A DNA stretch of 64,000 nt from Buddleja alternifolia (GCA_019426215.1 CM033399.1:34667022-34731021), one strand, 5' to 3'. Positions 11,501 through 23,419 are shown, counted from the first letter of the stretch. Translations and numbers: made by a program. Notes: generated from the letters alone by a model not told the origin.

Positions 11501-12816
11501 ACTCGGTTTCGGTTTCGGTTTCGGTTCCGAGCCTCGGTTAACCGGACCGAACCGAAAACCGAATAAATCGGCTTCGGTTCGGTTAACCAAACCGTAAACC
11601 GAAACCGTGTACTGTTAAAATAATATATAAATATAATTTCTATTTATAATTTATATAGTGGGGGGGCTAATGTGTAAATTCCAAAAAAAACAAGCCTAAT
11701 TCTTCACTTCTTTCTCTGCGTGCGTGCCTTGAAGCCTTCACTCTCAACTCTCATTTCTCTCTCTCTGGCTCTGCGCAACAGGCAACAGCGCTTCAGTTCT
11801 CACACACATAGTCAACGTGTTGGTTGTAATATTACTTTTAATAATACTGATTTTTATGTACCTTGTAACTTGTTGGTTGTTTGCTAGTTGTTGATGGTCG
11901 TGGACTCGTGGTCATGGCTTTGTCTTGACGGTCCATTGATGATTCAAAGTGTGTGGTTGGACGGATTTTTTAATATTTGTTGTGCATGTGCTTAGTATGT
12001 TCAATTTAGATGATAATCTCAATTCTCAAGACATAAAGTTGTTTTTATTATATAATATGATAATACTTCTAATTATATAATCTTTTAGCTCTATACTTAA
12101 GTGAAAAACAATACTTAATTATTTGTTGTTGCAATCTAAAACAAAGTACTTATTATAATTTATACAATCATATTATATATTAATCTATTGCATATTTGCA
12201 TTTTCAAAGAGCCAAAAATAAACAATTAATGAATTAAACAATTCATTATCAATTGGGCTAAAAAGTTGGGCTAAAATAAAAAAATTGGCCCAACAATTCA
12301 TGGCAAATCATTTTAACCAAAAAGTTGAGCCCAAAAACAAAAAAGTTTGGCTAAAATAAAAAAAGTTGGGCTAAAATAAATGTGGGCTAAAAATTGGGCT
12401 AAGATTGGTTAACCGAAAATTTAACCGAAACCAAACCGAACCGAAACCGAACTATTTCGGTTCGGTTTCGGTTTCGGATTTTTCCGAACCGAAATTACGG
12501 TTAACCGAAATTTCGGTTCGGTTTCGGTTCGGTTAACCGAAATGCACACCCCTAACCATACTACCATAAAAAATCGAAATTACACCAATATACTCGCACC
12601 AAACAACGAAACCACCAATTAAATCGTAAAATCAATGAGTAGACTAACCAAGATCTTAGACTTGAGCTGCTCTAGGACGGCTGAATCAGGACCGTCCGAT
12701 CTGACGACTTTGACTTCGTCATCCACGTCTGAGATTGAGGCATCGGCGTTAACTCTGATATTGGTGAAAATTAAGGATAGAAATACTGTGAAGACGAACA
12801 GTTTCAGCGCCGCCAT
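5518..12816 (-). CDS. Signal-peptide coiled-coil protein with C-terminal membrane segment (At4g31340/At2g24420 family)
   Basis: Thirteen exons, coding order: 12645/12649-12816, 9612-9739, 9303-9482, 8298-8366, 8146-8202, 7246-7299, 7105-7167, 6901-6963, 6431-6595, 6198-6353, 5917-5997, 5759-5820, 5518-5599, about 443 aa. The N-terminus is a classic signal peptide ([17 protein letters not shown]). Residues ~45-200 are Glu/Lys-rich heptads of a long coiled coil. Next come family blocks [37 protein letters not shown] and [14 protein letters not shown] ~20-residue hydrophobic segment (~397-416) precedes a short basic tail ending HADK. This layout and length match the Arabidopsis proteins labelled 'myosin heavy chain-related' or 'DNA repair ATPase-related', names that say little about function. 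A secretory-pathway or endomembrane location is inferred. Odd points: intron 7 has a GC donor (AAG|GCAAGT), and the exon 1/2 join does not keep phase with the best donor (GTTAGT at 12648), so either a weak donor (GTCTAC at 12644) or a missed microexon is used. Confidence 0.9.
10751..10963. repeat. Tandem duplication, period 105 bp, in intron 1
   Basis: Two copies begin TGAATAAGCACA (10751 and 10856) and end near CAACTCAGT. They share CAGATATGTATAA/ATAGATATGTATAA, CACTAAACCAGCAGTT and AAGTATTAGCTTT, with a handful of substitutions. It lies inside the 2.9-kb first intron of the minus-strand coiled-coil gene. Confidence 0.75.
11029..11193. mobile_element. Small MITE (about 165 bp) in intron 1
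   Basis: The left end CGATCTTCTATCACATTTTG (11029-11048) is repeated in inverted form at about 11173-11193 with one mismatch. Beyond the perfect arms, weaker complementarity continues inward (CCACTTTGG / CCAAAGCGG). No ORF is present. A target duplication is not obvious, so superfamily assignment is open. Confidence 0.6.
11410..12554. mobile_element. Non-autonomous hAT element, 1145 bp, in intron 1
   Basis: The ends are TAGGGGTG and CACCCCTA, and the element is flanked by a perfect 8-bp duplication ACCATACT (11402-11409 and 12555-12562), the hallmark of hAT insertion. Inside each end are long runs of CGGTTT/AACCGA words in both orientations (11430-11600 and 12408-12540), which would pair into an extended stem. 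The central part is AT-rich with repeated GGGCTAAAA and carries no transposase. It sits in the first intron of the coiled-coil gene, so that gene must splice over it. Confidence 0.9.
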
Positions 12817-14417
12817 AACGCCACTAGTGGAACACCGGCGCTCCGGCGATCCAATCTTGTATAAATTATATATATATATATAATAATGATAATTTTTCCC
12901 CCTTTTTTTCGAATTCTTCCTTTTAGGCTATGGAGCCTAGCTTGAACTGTGTTTTATTGAGAAACCCACGTTCGGCACGAGAGAGCTTAAGATATAGGAA
13001 TTGTTTCTTTGCGCACACACACACCACTTGCCTTGGGCAATTTGTAAAAGACAATAACACCCTTACTCCTTTTCTTTTATGTATTTTTTTTTAAAATTAG
13101 AGGAATAACATCCTTACCTAACAGGCTAACACTATTATTATTGCCTAACACTAGTAATTTGAACATTTTTGCCCCTCTTAAATGATAGACGGACTTACTT
13201 TTATATACGTATGCATATATATATATATATATATATATATGAGATAATTGGTATTGATTGAACTATAATTAGGTGTGTGATGTGTTTTAATATTTACACA
13301 TGTGAGAGCGCTATTGTGCAAGATCGAAATTTATTAGTGAGAGGTTGATGTCATTCAACTAAGTCATTATTCGTTTGAGCGTGTAATAATCAAAATTGTC
13401 CAATATCATTAATAGATGATTAGTTCATGATAAAGTTGTACGGAATTAATTTAGCACAAACTTTCAATTGTAAAAAATGTCGGAACATTTATCTAATTAA
13501 CAAAAAAATGAAGAAGAAAAATGAGGATCATACTTTTAATTTTCGAATTAGTTTTAGAATAATATATGACAAACGTGTTGTGTGAAAATTTTATGAATAA
13601 GAAGTGATGACTAAATAGAACAATTTTTAACTAAACCGAACTAGATCCTTGATAATACTGTTTACACAAATTTTCAAAACATCTACGAAATATATTACAA
13701 GACAATAAAAGAAATATATAGTTAGATTTATAAATAAATATAATTTATGAGAAACTTCCTAAAAGAAGATCAATCCCTGGTTCTTCACTTTCAAGGCCTT
13801 AAGCTTGTTCTTGAATCAAAAGTGTGCTCCTTCTTTGATTTGTTGAAGAAGAACATTTGACACTTTGAATTTGATTGCATTTGGTGGAGATATATATATA
13901 ATCATGATTGCAGGTGTATCACTTTGTTGTTGTAGAAACTTAAGACTTGAAGTTGGATTTGGAAGACTTGTGCAGTCGGCTCGAAAGATTGGAGACCGCC
14001 TCTTGGTGGAATTTGGAAGAGTTTTGGATAAAACTTTGATAGTTTCTTGATTTCCTCTTCTTCTTCTTCATCTTCAAATTGTGTCTATGTATGGCATCAC
14101 ATGACCCTATTTATAAGTTATAAGAGGTAGAAGAGTTTTAATTCACTTGCATAGATTTGATACTATCTCTTCAATATATTTGTAATCCTAAAAGATGATA
14201 TGAAATCAATATCTTAATTTACTTTTATCATGATAGATATGACACAATTTGATTTGCTTTTATCTTATCAGACTTCAAGATATGATTTGATTGACTTGAA
14301 AAAATAAATATTAGAATATCAATTAAATTTTATATTTAATTTTGGAATTAATTTGATAAATCCCAAATATAAATAAATAAAATTTAATTAAAGCTAATAT
14401 ATTATTTTACACATAAT
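12817..14417. other. Upstream region of the coiled-coil gene and intergenic DNA
   Basis: The promoter and 5' UTR of the minus-strand coiled-coil gene must lie just right of 12816; a (TA) tract at 12864-12882 could serve as its TATA region but is too simple to call. Further right are an (AT) microsatellite, an unclassified block at 13740-14110, and AT-rich DNA. No gene is supported. Confidence 0.4.
13215..13240. repeat. (AT)n microsatellite
   Basis: An uninterrupted AT dinucleotide run of about 13 units. Confidence 0.9.
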
Positions 14418-14756
14418 TAGGGGTGAAAAACGAATCAAACTACTCGATACTCGGCTCGAGCTCGATCGCTAAAAGCTCGTTTGAGCTCGATTCGTTAACT
14501 TATCGAACCAAGTTTGTACAACTTTTTGTGTTTGATAAGTTTTGAAGGTCAGTTCGAACTCGGCTCGATTAGCAAAAAATAATAAAAATATGTATAAAAA
14601 AATCAAACTACTCGAGTTCGACTCGTGTTCAGCTCATTTGAGCTCGGCTCGATTACTAATCAAATAAGCTCAAACACAAATTTTGAAGCTCGGTTGCATT
14701 TCAAACAATCTTGAACAACATCTCATTCGGTTCAACTCGGCTCGTTTATACCCCTA
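14418..14756. mobile_element. Non-autonomous hAT element (339 bp)
   Basis: It starts TAGGGGTGAAAAACGAATC and ends CGTTTATACCCCTA. A perfect 8-bp target duplication CACATAAT flanks it (14410-14417 and 14757-14764). The interior repeats GAGCTCG, CGGCTCGATT and ACTCG words in both orientations. It shares terminal bases with the larger hAT element at 11410-12554 but has a different subterminal repeat (CTCGA instead of CGGTT). No coding capacity. Confidence 0.92.
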
Positions 14757-16193
14757 CACATAATCTCTGTTTATTTGGCCAAATTTTAATGTCAACAAAT
14801 ACATTTACAAATTTGCTCGTGTATGTTTAAATAAATAAATTTCCAAGCATGTTTTTAACTATTTATACTTAAAAAATGTTTAGTTAACCTTTTTCATTTT
14901 TATTTTATAAATCCCCATATATTTTTTGCATAAAGATGCATTTATAATTTAGAACGTGACAAATTCGGATCTAATCCAAGTCAAAACCAAAATAACCCAC
15001 CAAGATATGTATGTTTTCTCAAAATCAGTTCCGAGCGGATTGCGGTTTCGATCTAAACCGATCTGTCTTAAAATCACCCGTGTGATTATTATGCATACTC
15101 ATATGTATTAATGTACTCTTCGGCAAAACCAATGCCCAATAGGCCAATAGGGCGGCGGAGGGCAATTTGGTCATTTGAAACATAGATGGGAGTGGCGAAT
15201 GAGTTTTTGAGGAGTGAAGATATCGATTTTCTTACCGTCAGTTTTTGTTTGGATCTATTAATGAGATGGGTATGGGGAGGCGGAGAGGGCAGTTGGGGGT
15301 TTGGTTGGCGTCCACGTGTCTCCCACTCTGAATCTAACGATGCTGAATATATACCATCAACCCTACAAGAAAAATCCCCGCTGCACGCTGCAGTTACCGT
15401 ACGAGAATTGTTGCACTAAGTACAACTACTTCTGCCTAACTTCTCTTTGGGACTTTTCACAATTTTTGTTTACTTTTTTTTCTTCCCCGTAGGCCTGGAG
15501 CTTTGAAAAGTATTTTGGATGCCATTGTTGTTCTATTTAATCTTTTTTTAATTTTCAATTTAAAGTCCACGATTTTACTATATTTTAGTAGTCATAGTTT
15601 CTCATCTGGACGTGTCAATTGTTGAAATCATTTACAGGGACAGCCTTATTAATTGTAATTTAAATAATACTCTAAAAGAATACTTAAATGATGTGGTATG
15701 TACTTGCCTTTTTGCGCATTGGACGCCTTTGCACGAGATATTGTCTGTTTTGGTAGAGCCTCATGAGTTTGTCTTAAAAGGCGTCTCGATATGGAGAGGG
15801 GAATTTCGGACTTATAAGCCTCTCAAGACCCTCGTTTCTAGTGGTAGTTACATGCACATCATAAGCCCCTTCAGACGAGGGGCTTGGGTAGGGCACATAG
15901 CGTCGTTCCCACAGACGGCGCTAATATGATGTGGTCCAATTTTGTATCATACGTCTTTAGCTTTTCGAAATTCCTAAACCTACAAAGAATAAAGCGTAGA
16001 AGGCGCGCCGAGGGTTTCCAATTATTGGCCCTACAACGCTCAAGTCAAAAATAATCTTCTGCAAAAAATATCAGATGTCATCGAATGACTCAAATTATTC
16101 TCAAGAGTCCTATTTGTAATTGTCCGTAGTAGGGTATAAGAAGACTTAATTATCATAAGTTTCTTGGGTCTGAGCTCAACCCATTAAGTATTA
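14757..16193. other. Intergenic, no supported gene
   Basis: The segment holds several 60-105-codon open frames without recognisable domains or splice structure. A relatively GC-rich patch at 15700-16010 (for example GCGTCTCGATATGGAGAGG and AGACGAGGGGCTTGGGTAG) looks repeat-derived but could not be classified. Confidence 0.4.
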
Positions 16194-16865
16194 TCTATAC
16201 TATTATATATTTGAAGGGGGTGTTTGACTAATTTTGACTCACTAAACTCAAATCCTAATTTTCTAGAATTTTGAATTTTTTTAATATAATGAAAAATTCT
16301 CATTGGCTTAACTCCCCAGCATTTAATTTCTTCCTTATCAGTTTAATACAAATTTCCAATTTTCTATATAAAACTTGAATTTCAAATTTGCTTAGACTGT
16401 GCATTTGGGTAAATCTATTTTCCATAAAATTTACCTTACCCTAAAATTAATATGGTGACGTCCATTTTGTTAGGTAAATAATATAGTAACATCCAATTGG
16501 TTGACCATTTTTTAGAATTTGAATCATTCTTAAATTTTGAGAATTTCAATGCAAAATAATTGCGTAAAAGTAAGTTTCTAAAACTTCTCATTCAATTACT
16601 TTAAATATATCTTTTCTTCCTTGCATTTATATGGAGAAGGCGCTTAATTATTGCTACAAACAAATCATAAATTTGAATTTAAAATATCATTATACCTTAA
16701 TGATATAAACCGCCGTCAACTTCGAGTTTTCTTAATTTTGCATATATTAAGAAATGTAATATTCCACCCAATTTTATCCTACTCTTCCATTGTTGGAATT
16801 TGGAAAAGTTTATTACCTTTTGCAAGTTTTACTAATTGTTTAGTGTTCTTTACTATTCTTTGCAA

Positions 16866-17590
16866 TGAGAAGAAGAGGAGGAGAGTCGAAGAAAAATCGT
16901 ACCATGTACTTAATAGTAATTGCATGTAAGATACATTCTATGCCCATTCACTGTGATAAGTCCACAAGTTTTGTTATTAATTACGGTCAAGTTTGAGATT
17001 GAACGTCCCACAAAAATAATAGCTTAACGTTTCAAGTATTTCTTTGATTCACTCTTGATTAAATTATGTGACGAGCTTAACTTTTCTGTTGCTTATGCGG
17101 ACTAACATATGATTTTTTTTCTTTTTCTTTATATTGTTTTATTTTATTTTATATATAAAACTTTCTTTAGGTATTTTGTTGTTCAATGTTGAGATTGCCA
17201 TTTGAAAGTTTAACTAATTATTTTATTTTCACGAGACACTTATTTGCAGGGAGAAGAGGAGGAGGAGAGTTGAAGGAAAAAAATCTTACCATATACTTAT
17301 TAAAGTAATTGCATGTAAGATATATTCTATGCCCTTCCACTGTATGAACCGAAATATTTCGTTATTAGTTACGGTTAATTGAGAATAAACGTTCACACAC
17401 AAAACAGAAAAAGTATATTAATGTTTCAAGTATCTTTTTTCTTCATTCTTTATTAAGTTACACAATTTTTGGAATTTTTTTTTCTTTTTGTTATATTGTT
17501 TTGTTTGATTTCATTTATCCAACTTTTTTTTTTTTTGACATATTTTGTTGTTCAATATTGAAATTGTCTTCTCTTAATTTATACTTTCTA
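16866..17590. repeat. Diverged direct duplication inside the Helitron
   Basis: Two copies offset by about 385 bp share GAGAAGAAGAGGAGGAGAGT/GAGAAGAGGAGGAGGAGAGT, ATTGCATGTAAGATA(C/T)ATTC, TTATTA(A/G)TTACGGT and TATTTTGTTGTTCAAT. Indels in the poly-T tracts shift the spacing. The copies are clearly older than the 221-bp duplication at the element's 3' end. Confidence 0.65.
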
Positions 17591-19480
17591 TTCTATGGAA
17601 GAAGTTCGTTGGATTCTTCTAATTATATATATGCTGACAAATTAGCAAGTAATCTCACTTTTTAGTTACTTTTCACTTAAATATATGATGAACTTTTCAA
17701 CTATTTTTTTTTTCCATTTATCAAACATTTCCTTCTTTTAATTATCTTCTTGATATTTGAATTTTATGTATCTGAATTTAATTTCTTAATGGGTATTATT
17801 CATTCTCTTTGATTTTGTAATTTCAAGTTTTTATCAAACCTCTTCACAATTTTTTTTTATGAACCCTCAATTTGGTTTCTTATAGCAACTTTATTTTTTA
17901 TTTGGTTTCCTTTTTTCTTCTTTTTTTGTACTTATATATTTGTTCTCAATCTTTATTATTTGTAATTTTGACATTGCACAATGCTTTTAGTCATTTTCTT
18001 TTATATATTGTGTCTGTTAAGTTTTATGTCCAATTTGTTATATTTTTATATTTCAAATCGGTATTCATTATATCTTTGTTTTTTTATTCTGATTTTTTCT
18101 CACCGATTTTCGTGGACTTTTACTCAAGTCCCTCATATGTAGAAATTCTTTGAGTAAATATTTTAATTTTTATCATTTAACTAAATTAGATCCTACTGAG
18201 AACTTTCATTAGTTTAGAAGTTGGATGTATGAAGATATAATAAGGAATTGACTTTTGCTTTTGATATGGTTTAAAAGTTTCTAATGTTTAATAATTTTTT
18301 CCTAACTTTATTATTTAACCAATCACATTCTAATATCTTTTTATTTATGATTTCAACTTTTTAGTTTGATTTGTTTGTAGATATCTTATATATGGTGATA
18401 TTTGGTATCCTTTAGATTTTCTATTTTGCTCAGTTGAAATAGGAGAATTTTATTCATTTTACATTTTGCATTTTCTGCATTTTGTCTTCTCTATTTTTAT
18501 GTAATTTTCGTACATTCAAGAAAAAGTTCACTTATTTCTTATCTTTTGTTTCTATGTTGTGGAGTTTTGATAATTTACTTCCGGAAATATATACAAGGTT
18601 ATGGGTCTGCACAAGAAAGTCTTCTTTCTCATTTTTGCTAAGAAAAGCTTAAACAATTTGTCAATTCTTTTATTTATGTTTTTGGTGTTCATGCAAGTTT
18701 TACAACCAATGTCACGAGTAGTTAGACTTTCCAACTGAATTATGATTTAAATTTCTCTTCTTTTTATTACAATAGTAGTGCATGAATTAATGGAATTTGC
18801 ACCTAGCACGAGTCTCTGCCTTGGAAGTTAGAGGAGAAGATTCTGCCACTATAGTTATCATCATTACCAATTCTGTAATTGCAATTTACATGCAGTACAT
18901 GATGTTAGTTATCATTTAGATTTTTGTTTCATGATTGACATTTTAAAGTGCGTCTCTACGTACATTACTAGAATATTTCATAAAATATGGCTTTTCTTTT
19001 CCTTTATAATTCTATGATATCCTTCTCAATTTAAGTGAGAATCACTATTATGATGTCCTTAGTTTATATAGAGTTAGTAATTGATCACTTCATGAATCTA
19101 TGACTCATGCTTATGCGTTATTATTATGGGTTTGCTTCCATTGTAAATTAATTTGAAGGAGTTAAAAAATTTACTCCAAAGTAGGTGAACTATTAAATTA
19201 ACTAAATATCTATAGAGATATATATACTCGAATATATTTGATATTAATGAATAAAGCTAACTTTAGTGTCGGGAGACTTCAAATTGCTACATAATTACAA
19301 TAATAAACATCGATGGACTTCAAGTAAATCCTATTACATAAACTGATTCAAGTTTTTATTAGAGCATGCATTACCAAGTAAATCTAAGGGTAAAGATGAC
19401 CAAATTAAAATACTTAACTTAAACAAAATTTGAACATTAGAAATGCTAAAGTAAAGATTTTACATAAGGTCCTGGGCACA

Positions 19481-19612
19481 CGGTGGCCTGGCCGAGGGGT
19501 GACGCGGTGGCCGAGGGTCGGGTGATACGGTGGCCTGGCCGAGGGGGCACTCGGTGGCCGAGCGTCGGGTGACACGGTGGCCTGGCCGAGGGGGCACCTG
19601 GTGGCCGAGCGT
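19481..19612. repeat. GC-rich minisatellite, 47-bp unit, about 2.8 copies
   Basis: The words CGGTGGCCTGGCCGAGG recur at 19481, 19528 and 19575, giving an exact 47-bp period. Each unit also contains a second half-related word (GGTGGCCGAGCGTCGGGTGA and variants). The array is mostly G+C while the surrounding kilobases are poly-T rich. An open frame on the minus strand here is just the repeat translated. Confidence 0.9.
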
Positions 19613-20190
19613 TGACACAAAATTTATACTTTAGGAACCATAAATGTTATTGAAGCTTATTATTTAATTTTAAAAAAGAAATCAAATGTGTTTGTCTCTT
19701 TTTATAGTAGCATATTGTTGATTAGTAATCCTTTCCTTTTAACTAATTGCTTCTTTTTATTTTAATATTGAAACCTTATTTTTTTAACAATAATATTTGA
19801 AGCTTTTAAACTTCGTGGCAACATGAAACAACCTCTAATTATACTTATTTTAGAAATACCACGTGGATTTTGGTATTTTTGATAAAATTTTCAAACTTAT
19901 ATGATTCGAAATTTCTATGATGAAGCAAGGTAGTTGCTCAAACAAAGTGACCATGAACTCAACAATCATTTAGTTCTTGCTCAACAATCATTTATTCTTG
20001 GTGGATTGGTCTAACCCTTGATAGATTATGAAATTATCACAAAATTGTACCCTGTAAGTTATATACTATTACTTGATAAACTGCTTCAAAGGTTTACTGT
20101 TAAATAAAATTTAACATCTTATATTTAAATTGTTACGTTATATAAGAACCTGTATAATATTTTAAAAATAATTATTCAGCGTCCTTTATT

Positions 20191-20423
20191 CTGTGACATG
20201 GAAATATATATATATAAATTATTAATAAGAATTTTTCTGATGTACTGACTACATTTAGGTTGAGAAATTTTTTGTTAGAAGGTGTAAGATGATACATTAT
20301 TTAGTTCCACCAAAACTATTTCAATATTTGTCGATATTAGAACAACTTTAACATGTAATTAAACTTAATTTACTTTTACTATTAGTAAACTTATAGAAAG
20401 GCATTATATATCTGTGACATGGA

Positions 20424-20454
<31 letters not shown>

Positions 20455-20649
20455 TATTAATAAGAATTTTTCTAATGTACTGACTACATTTAGGTTGAGA
20501 AATTTTTTGTTAGAAGGTGTAAGATGATACATTATTTAGTTCCACCAAAACTATTTCAATATTTGTCGATATTAGAACAACTTTAACATGTAATTTAACT
20601 TAATTTACTTTTACTATTAGTAAACTTATAGAAAGGCATTATATATCCG
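20191..20649. repeat. Tandem duplication, period 221 bp, at the Helitron 3' end
   Basis: Copy 1 starts CTGTGACATGG at 20191 and copy 2 starts with the same word at 20412. They are nearly identical apart from the length of the internal AT run and one or two substitutions. Copy 1 ends GGCATTATATATC and runs directly into copy 2, whereas copy 2 continues into the terminal hairpin and CTAG. The duplication therefore involves the subterminal region but not the terminus. Confidence 0.92.
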
Positions 20650-20673
20650 TGCATAGCACGGGTTTCACGCTAG

Positions 20674-22915
20674 TATTACTTATGTCATTGATCCAAGGTT
20701 TTAACTCGATCCAATAAGATATGCTCACCAACATCATTGAATATAAAGCAAAAATTGTAACAAATATTAAAATTTTGATATCAAATTTGTACGACAATCA
20801 TATTGTTAGAATAATCTAGGGATCACACTATCTGACTTATGGCATAACATACTTTGGAGAATTCATCTGACTTATGTTTGTAAAATTATGAGGAAGTCAA
20901 CAATTTACAACTTATGTTTTTATTTGTGAGCTTAACTAATTTAGTTTGTTTAAAATTAGTAGGAGTAATAATTTTATCAGGAGAGATATTGTTCACTTAA
21001 ATTCTAAGAAATAAGTTTAACTTGAGTCATTGCCATATAGAATTTTCTAATTAACTCATGAAATGACTATCTATAGTTGCAAACTACCACATGCTTTAGT
21101 GCATTTTTGGTGTCTCCATGCTTCTTTTTTGAGTTGCACGATGGGGAATGAGATGAAGATCGAATGTCAGACTTCTCACTTATTAGTGAGAAATCGATGT
21201 CATTTAATTAAATGATAGTTAGTGCATTTTGATTGCCTCAAACAACTTAATACATACAAAAACACCTCTATTGCGGTACCCCTACATCCATATATTGTTA
21301 TTCGTTAATATAATGTATTTTATGTTGTTACTATTTGTACAAAACGAAAATAGCCACTTTTCACATTTCAAATCCATATTTATCTTTTGTTTTATCTTTT
21401 TTTTTTCCCTCATAGGGCAAATTTGTATTTCACTAATGATCAAGTTAGGATTCATCGAACACCTTTTGTATTAATTAGTACATGAATAGATGAATACCAA
21501 CTCTTAAGTGTAACATATTTTTGATGACCTCATAAATATAATATAGATATTATGATTCTTGGTTTTACCACCTTGGCAAGACCTAATTGCCATACACACG
21601 GTGTTAGAGAGAGTTTTGAGAATTTGTCTTTTGACTTTATAAATTAAAATATTAACAAAATGCCTTGTTGTTCAAAAAATGTTAAAAAGTACTTGAGTTG
21701 TTGAAAAGCATGATAAAGAAATTTTTTACCTATATTTCTTTAATCAGACTTTTGCCTTAGTAACGAAGTATGTAATTATGATAGTTTTGACAAGTCAACA
21801 TTTAGATTTATATCTTTTTTATGCTGTTATTCTATGTTGGACCGAGACTATTGGATTAAATTAATCCCTCCTCAATTGGGAATTCAAGGGTGGAAACTGG
21901 ACCGAGACCAGCTTAGAATTTCACTTTTTTATGTACAACTTTAAAAGTTTTTAAATCTAAACAAATTTAGTAATTTACAATATAGTAATAAGTCTAGACG
22001 TTTTTATAATATTTAGCTTTCAAATTATATATATAAAATACAATTTTGTTTATTTTATTATAAAAAAACAACTATATATTATCATCATAATCTATGCAAT
22101 TACCGTGTATATCTCGAAGTACTCGCTAGTTGTATCTCATATTGTAAGGTATTGAGCGAATAATACATATTTTATTAGTTTAAAATAATTAATTATTAGA
22201 TTTTTATTGGACACTTGTCATTCCCCAAATACATACTAGATTTCATAAAAGTTTAATTTTGTTTTCTATGACGCAATCCCTTACGAAGAAATTACCCTAA
22301 TTTGTCCTAAAAAGGGACCACTTATTAATTCCTCTCGATGATTAGGAATTTTTAGAGAAAAGTAATTACCACACAAGAGTGTGAAACCTCCTTGCTACAT
22401 TTCATTGTCATAAATTAACACTTGAAAATATTCAACTAAAGTTTTCCATCATTCAAAGGACAAAATCCAGTCCAAGAGTGCATATTTTTTTATTCTATAA
22501 AAAAGAATTCAATAACTTAAGAAATTTGTACATTTCTTTTGATGGAAACTTTGATTACACTATGTACACAATACACTATATAATTATGCTACGTGTGAGA
22601 TTGCAAAAATGAATGAAAAAGCACTTGTTCGTCGCCTTTTTTGGTAATAATATTCTTAGATTGTCCCCAATAATAACACACTTGATCAATAAAAGAATAA
22701 AAAAAAAAAGGTACACCATGAAGTTGATATAATTACATTTATAATATTGATACAATTTCCTCGACTTTTTTTGAGGTGCGTAGTAAATTTTTTTACAAAC
22801 CTTTTAAATTATATGCTTACGATCTCTTCCAAATTATTTTTTTTGTACACGTAATATTTTTAATATTAGTAATCGTGCAAGTTGCAACTATAAGTCACGA
22901 AAATTTCGAAGTATG
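20674..22915. other. Intergenic, AT-rich, no supported gene
   Basis: I see no coding exons with plausible splice sites. Near 21831-21912 are two GGACCGAGAC words resembling the arms of the palindrome at 57624-57668. Otherwise the DNA is AT-rich without clear structure. Confidence 0.4.
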
Positions 22916-23406
22916 TGTTGAAGATGACTCATTTTTCATTTGGTTAAATAATTGGTTGTTATCCAACATAGGAAAACATTGAAAGTGGTGAGTTCAATTC
23001 TTGTATAAAGGTGGGCTACCTCTTCACCTTTTAGATATCCCAAATTGCCTAAGTCTTTTAGCAATTTCTACTTTCTTCCTCTATAGTTTGTAATAGTTTC
23101 ACTTTAGTCCTTTAGTGAAATATTTTGGTGGGGTCCGAGGACGTAGGCTAAATTAGCCGAACCTCGTTAAATTTGGTGTTCTTTATTTTGTGCTATTCTT
23201 CAAGTAGCCATTGTTAGTTATAGTTGTAGTGTTATATTGTGCTATTAAATTCATCTAGTTAATTCTGTCGAGGAGGTTGGGTTTTAAGCGCGACCGTTGT
23301 GACGCCTCCAATCTTTCCTGGGAATTAAATCTAGTGTGGTTTTCTAGTACAATATTTCCCTCGCTATTTCTATATTTGGTGGAATATGACTCTGAGTTCC
23401 ACAACA
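22916..23406 (+). repeat. Left LTR of copia element E1
   Basis: Begins TGTTGAAGATGACTC and ends GAGTTCCACAACA, immediately followed by AG and the primer-binding site. It matches 26622-27111 over its full length. Confidence 0.95.
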
Positions 23407-23407
23407 A

Positions 23408-23419
23408 GTGGTATCAGAG
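23408..23419 (+). other. tRNA-iMet primer-binding site of E1
   Basis: TGGTATCAGAGC is complementary to the 3' end of plant initiator tRNA-Met and lies 2 bp after the left LTR, as in most plant copia elements. The ~100 bp after it are almost identical to the leader of the other copia element in this window. Confidence 0.93.

Larger units (their letters stand above)
16194..20673 (+). mobile_element. Non-autonomous Helitron (about 4.5 kb)
   Basis: The 5' end TCTATACTATTATATATTTG follows an A (16193), and the 3' end is a 6-bp perfect hairpin CCGTGC-ATA-GCACGG (20647-20661), a short spacer, and CTAG (20670-20673) followed by T. TC at the 5' end, a hairpin shortly before CTRR, and insertion between A and T are the defining features of Helitrons, and these termini resemble common plant families. 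No Rep/helicase is encoded. The interior is very AT/T-rich, with an internal duplication (16866-17590), a GC-rich minisatellite (19481-19612) and a 221-bp duplication next to the 3' end. Pairing these two ends across 4.5 kb is inference; each end alone is better supported. Confidence 0.65.

Noticed and set aside
15612..15929. 105-codon open frame in intergenic DNA
   Set aside because: No recognisable motif, and neighbouring sequence looks repeat-derived.
17872..18153. Hydrophobic 93-codon open frame in the Helitron
   Set aside because: Phe/Leu/Ser-rich because the DNA is T-rich; composition alone explains the apparent membrane protein.
19414..19620. Minus-strand 68-codon frame rich in Pro/Arg/His
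   Set aside because: It is the 47-bp minisatellite read in one frame.
16194..20673. Autonomous Helitron with Rep/helicase
   Set aside because: No Rep (HUH) or helicase motifs in any frame; only termini are supported.
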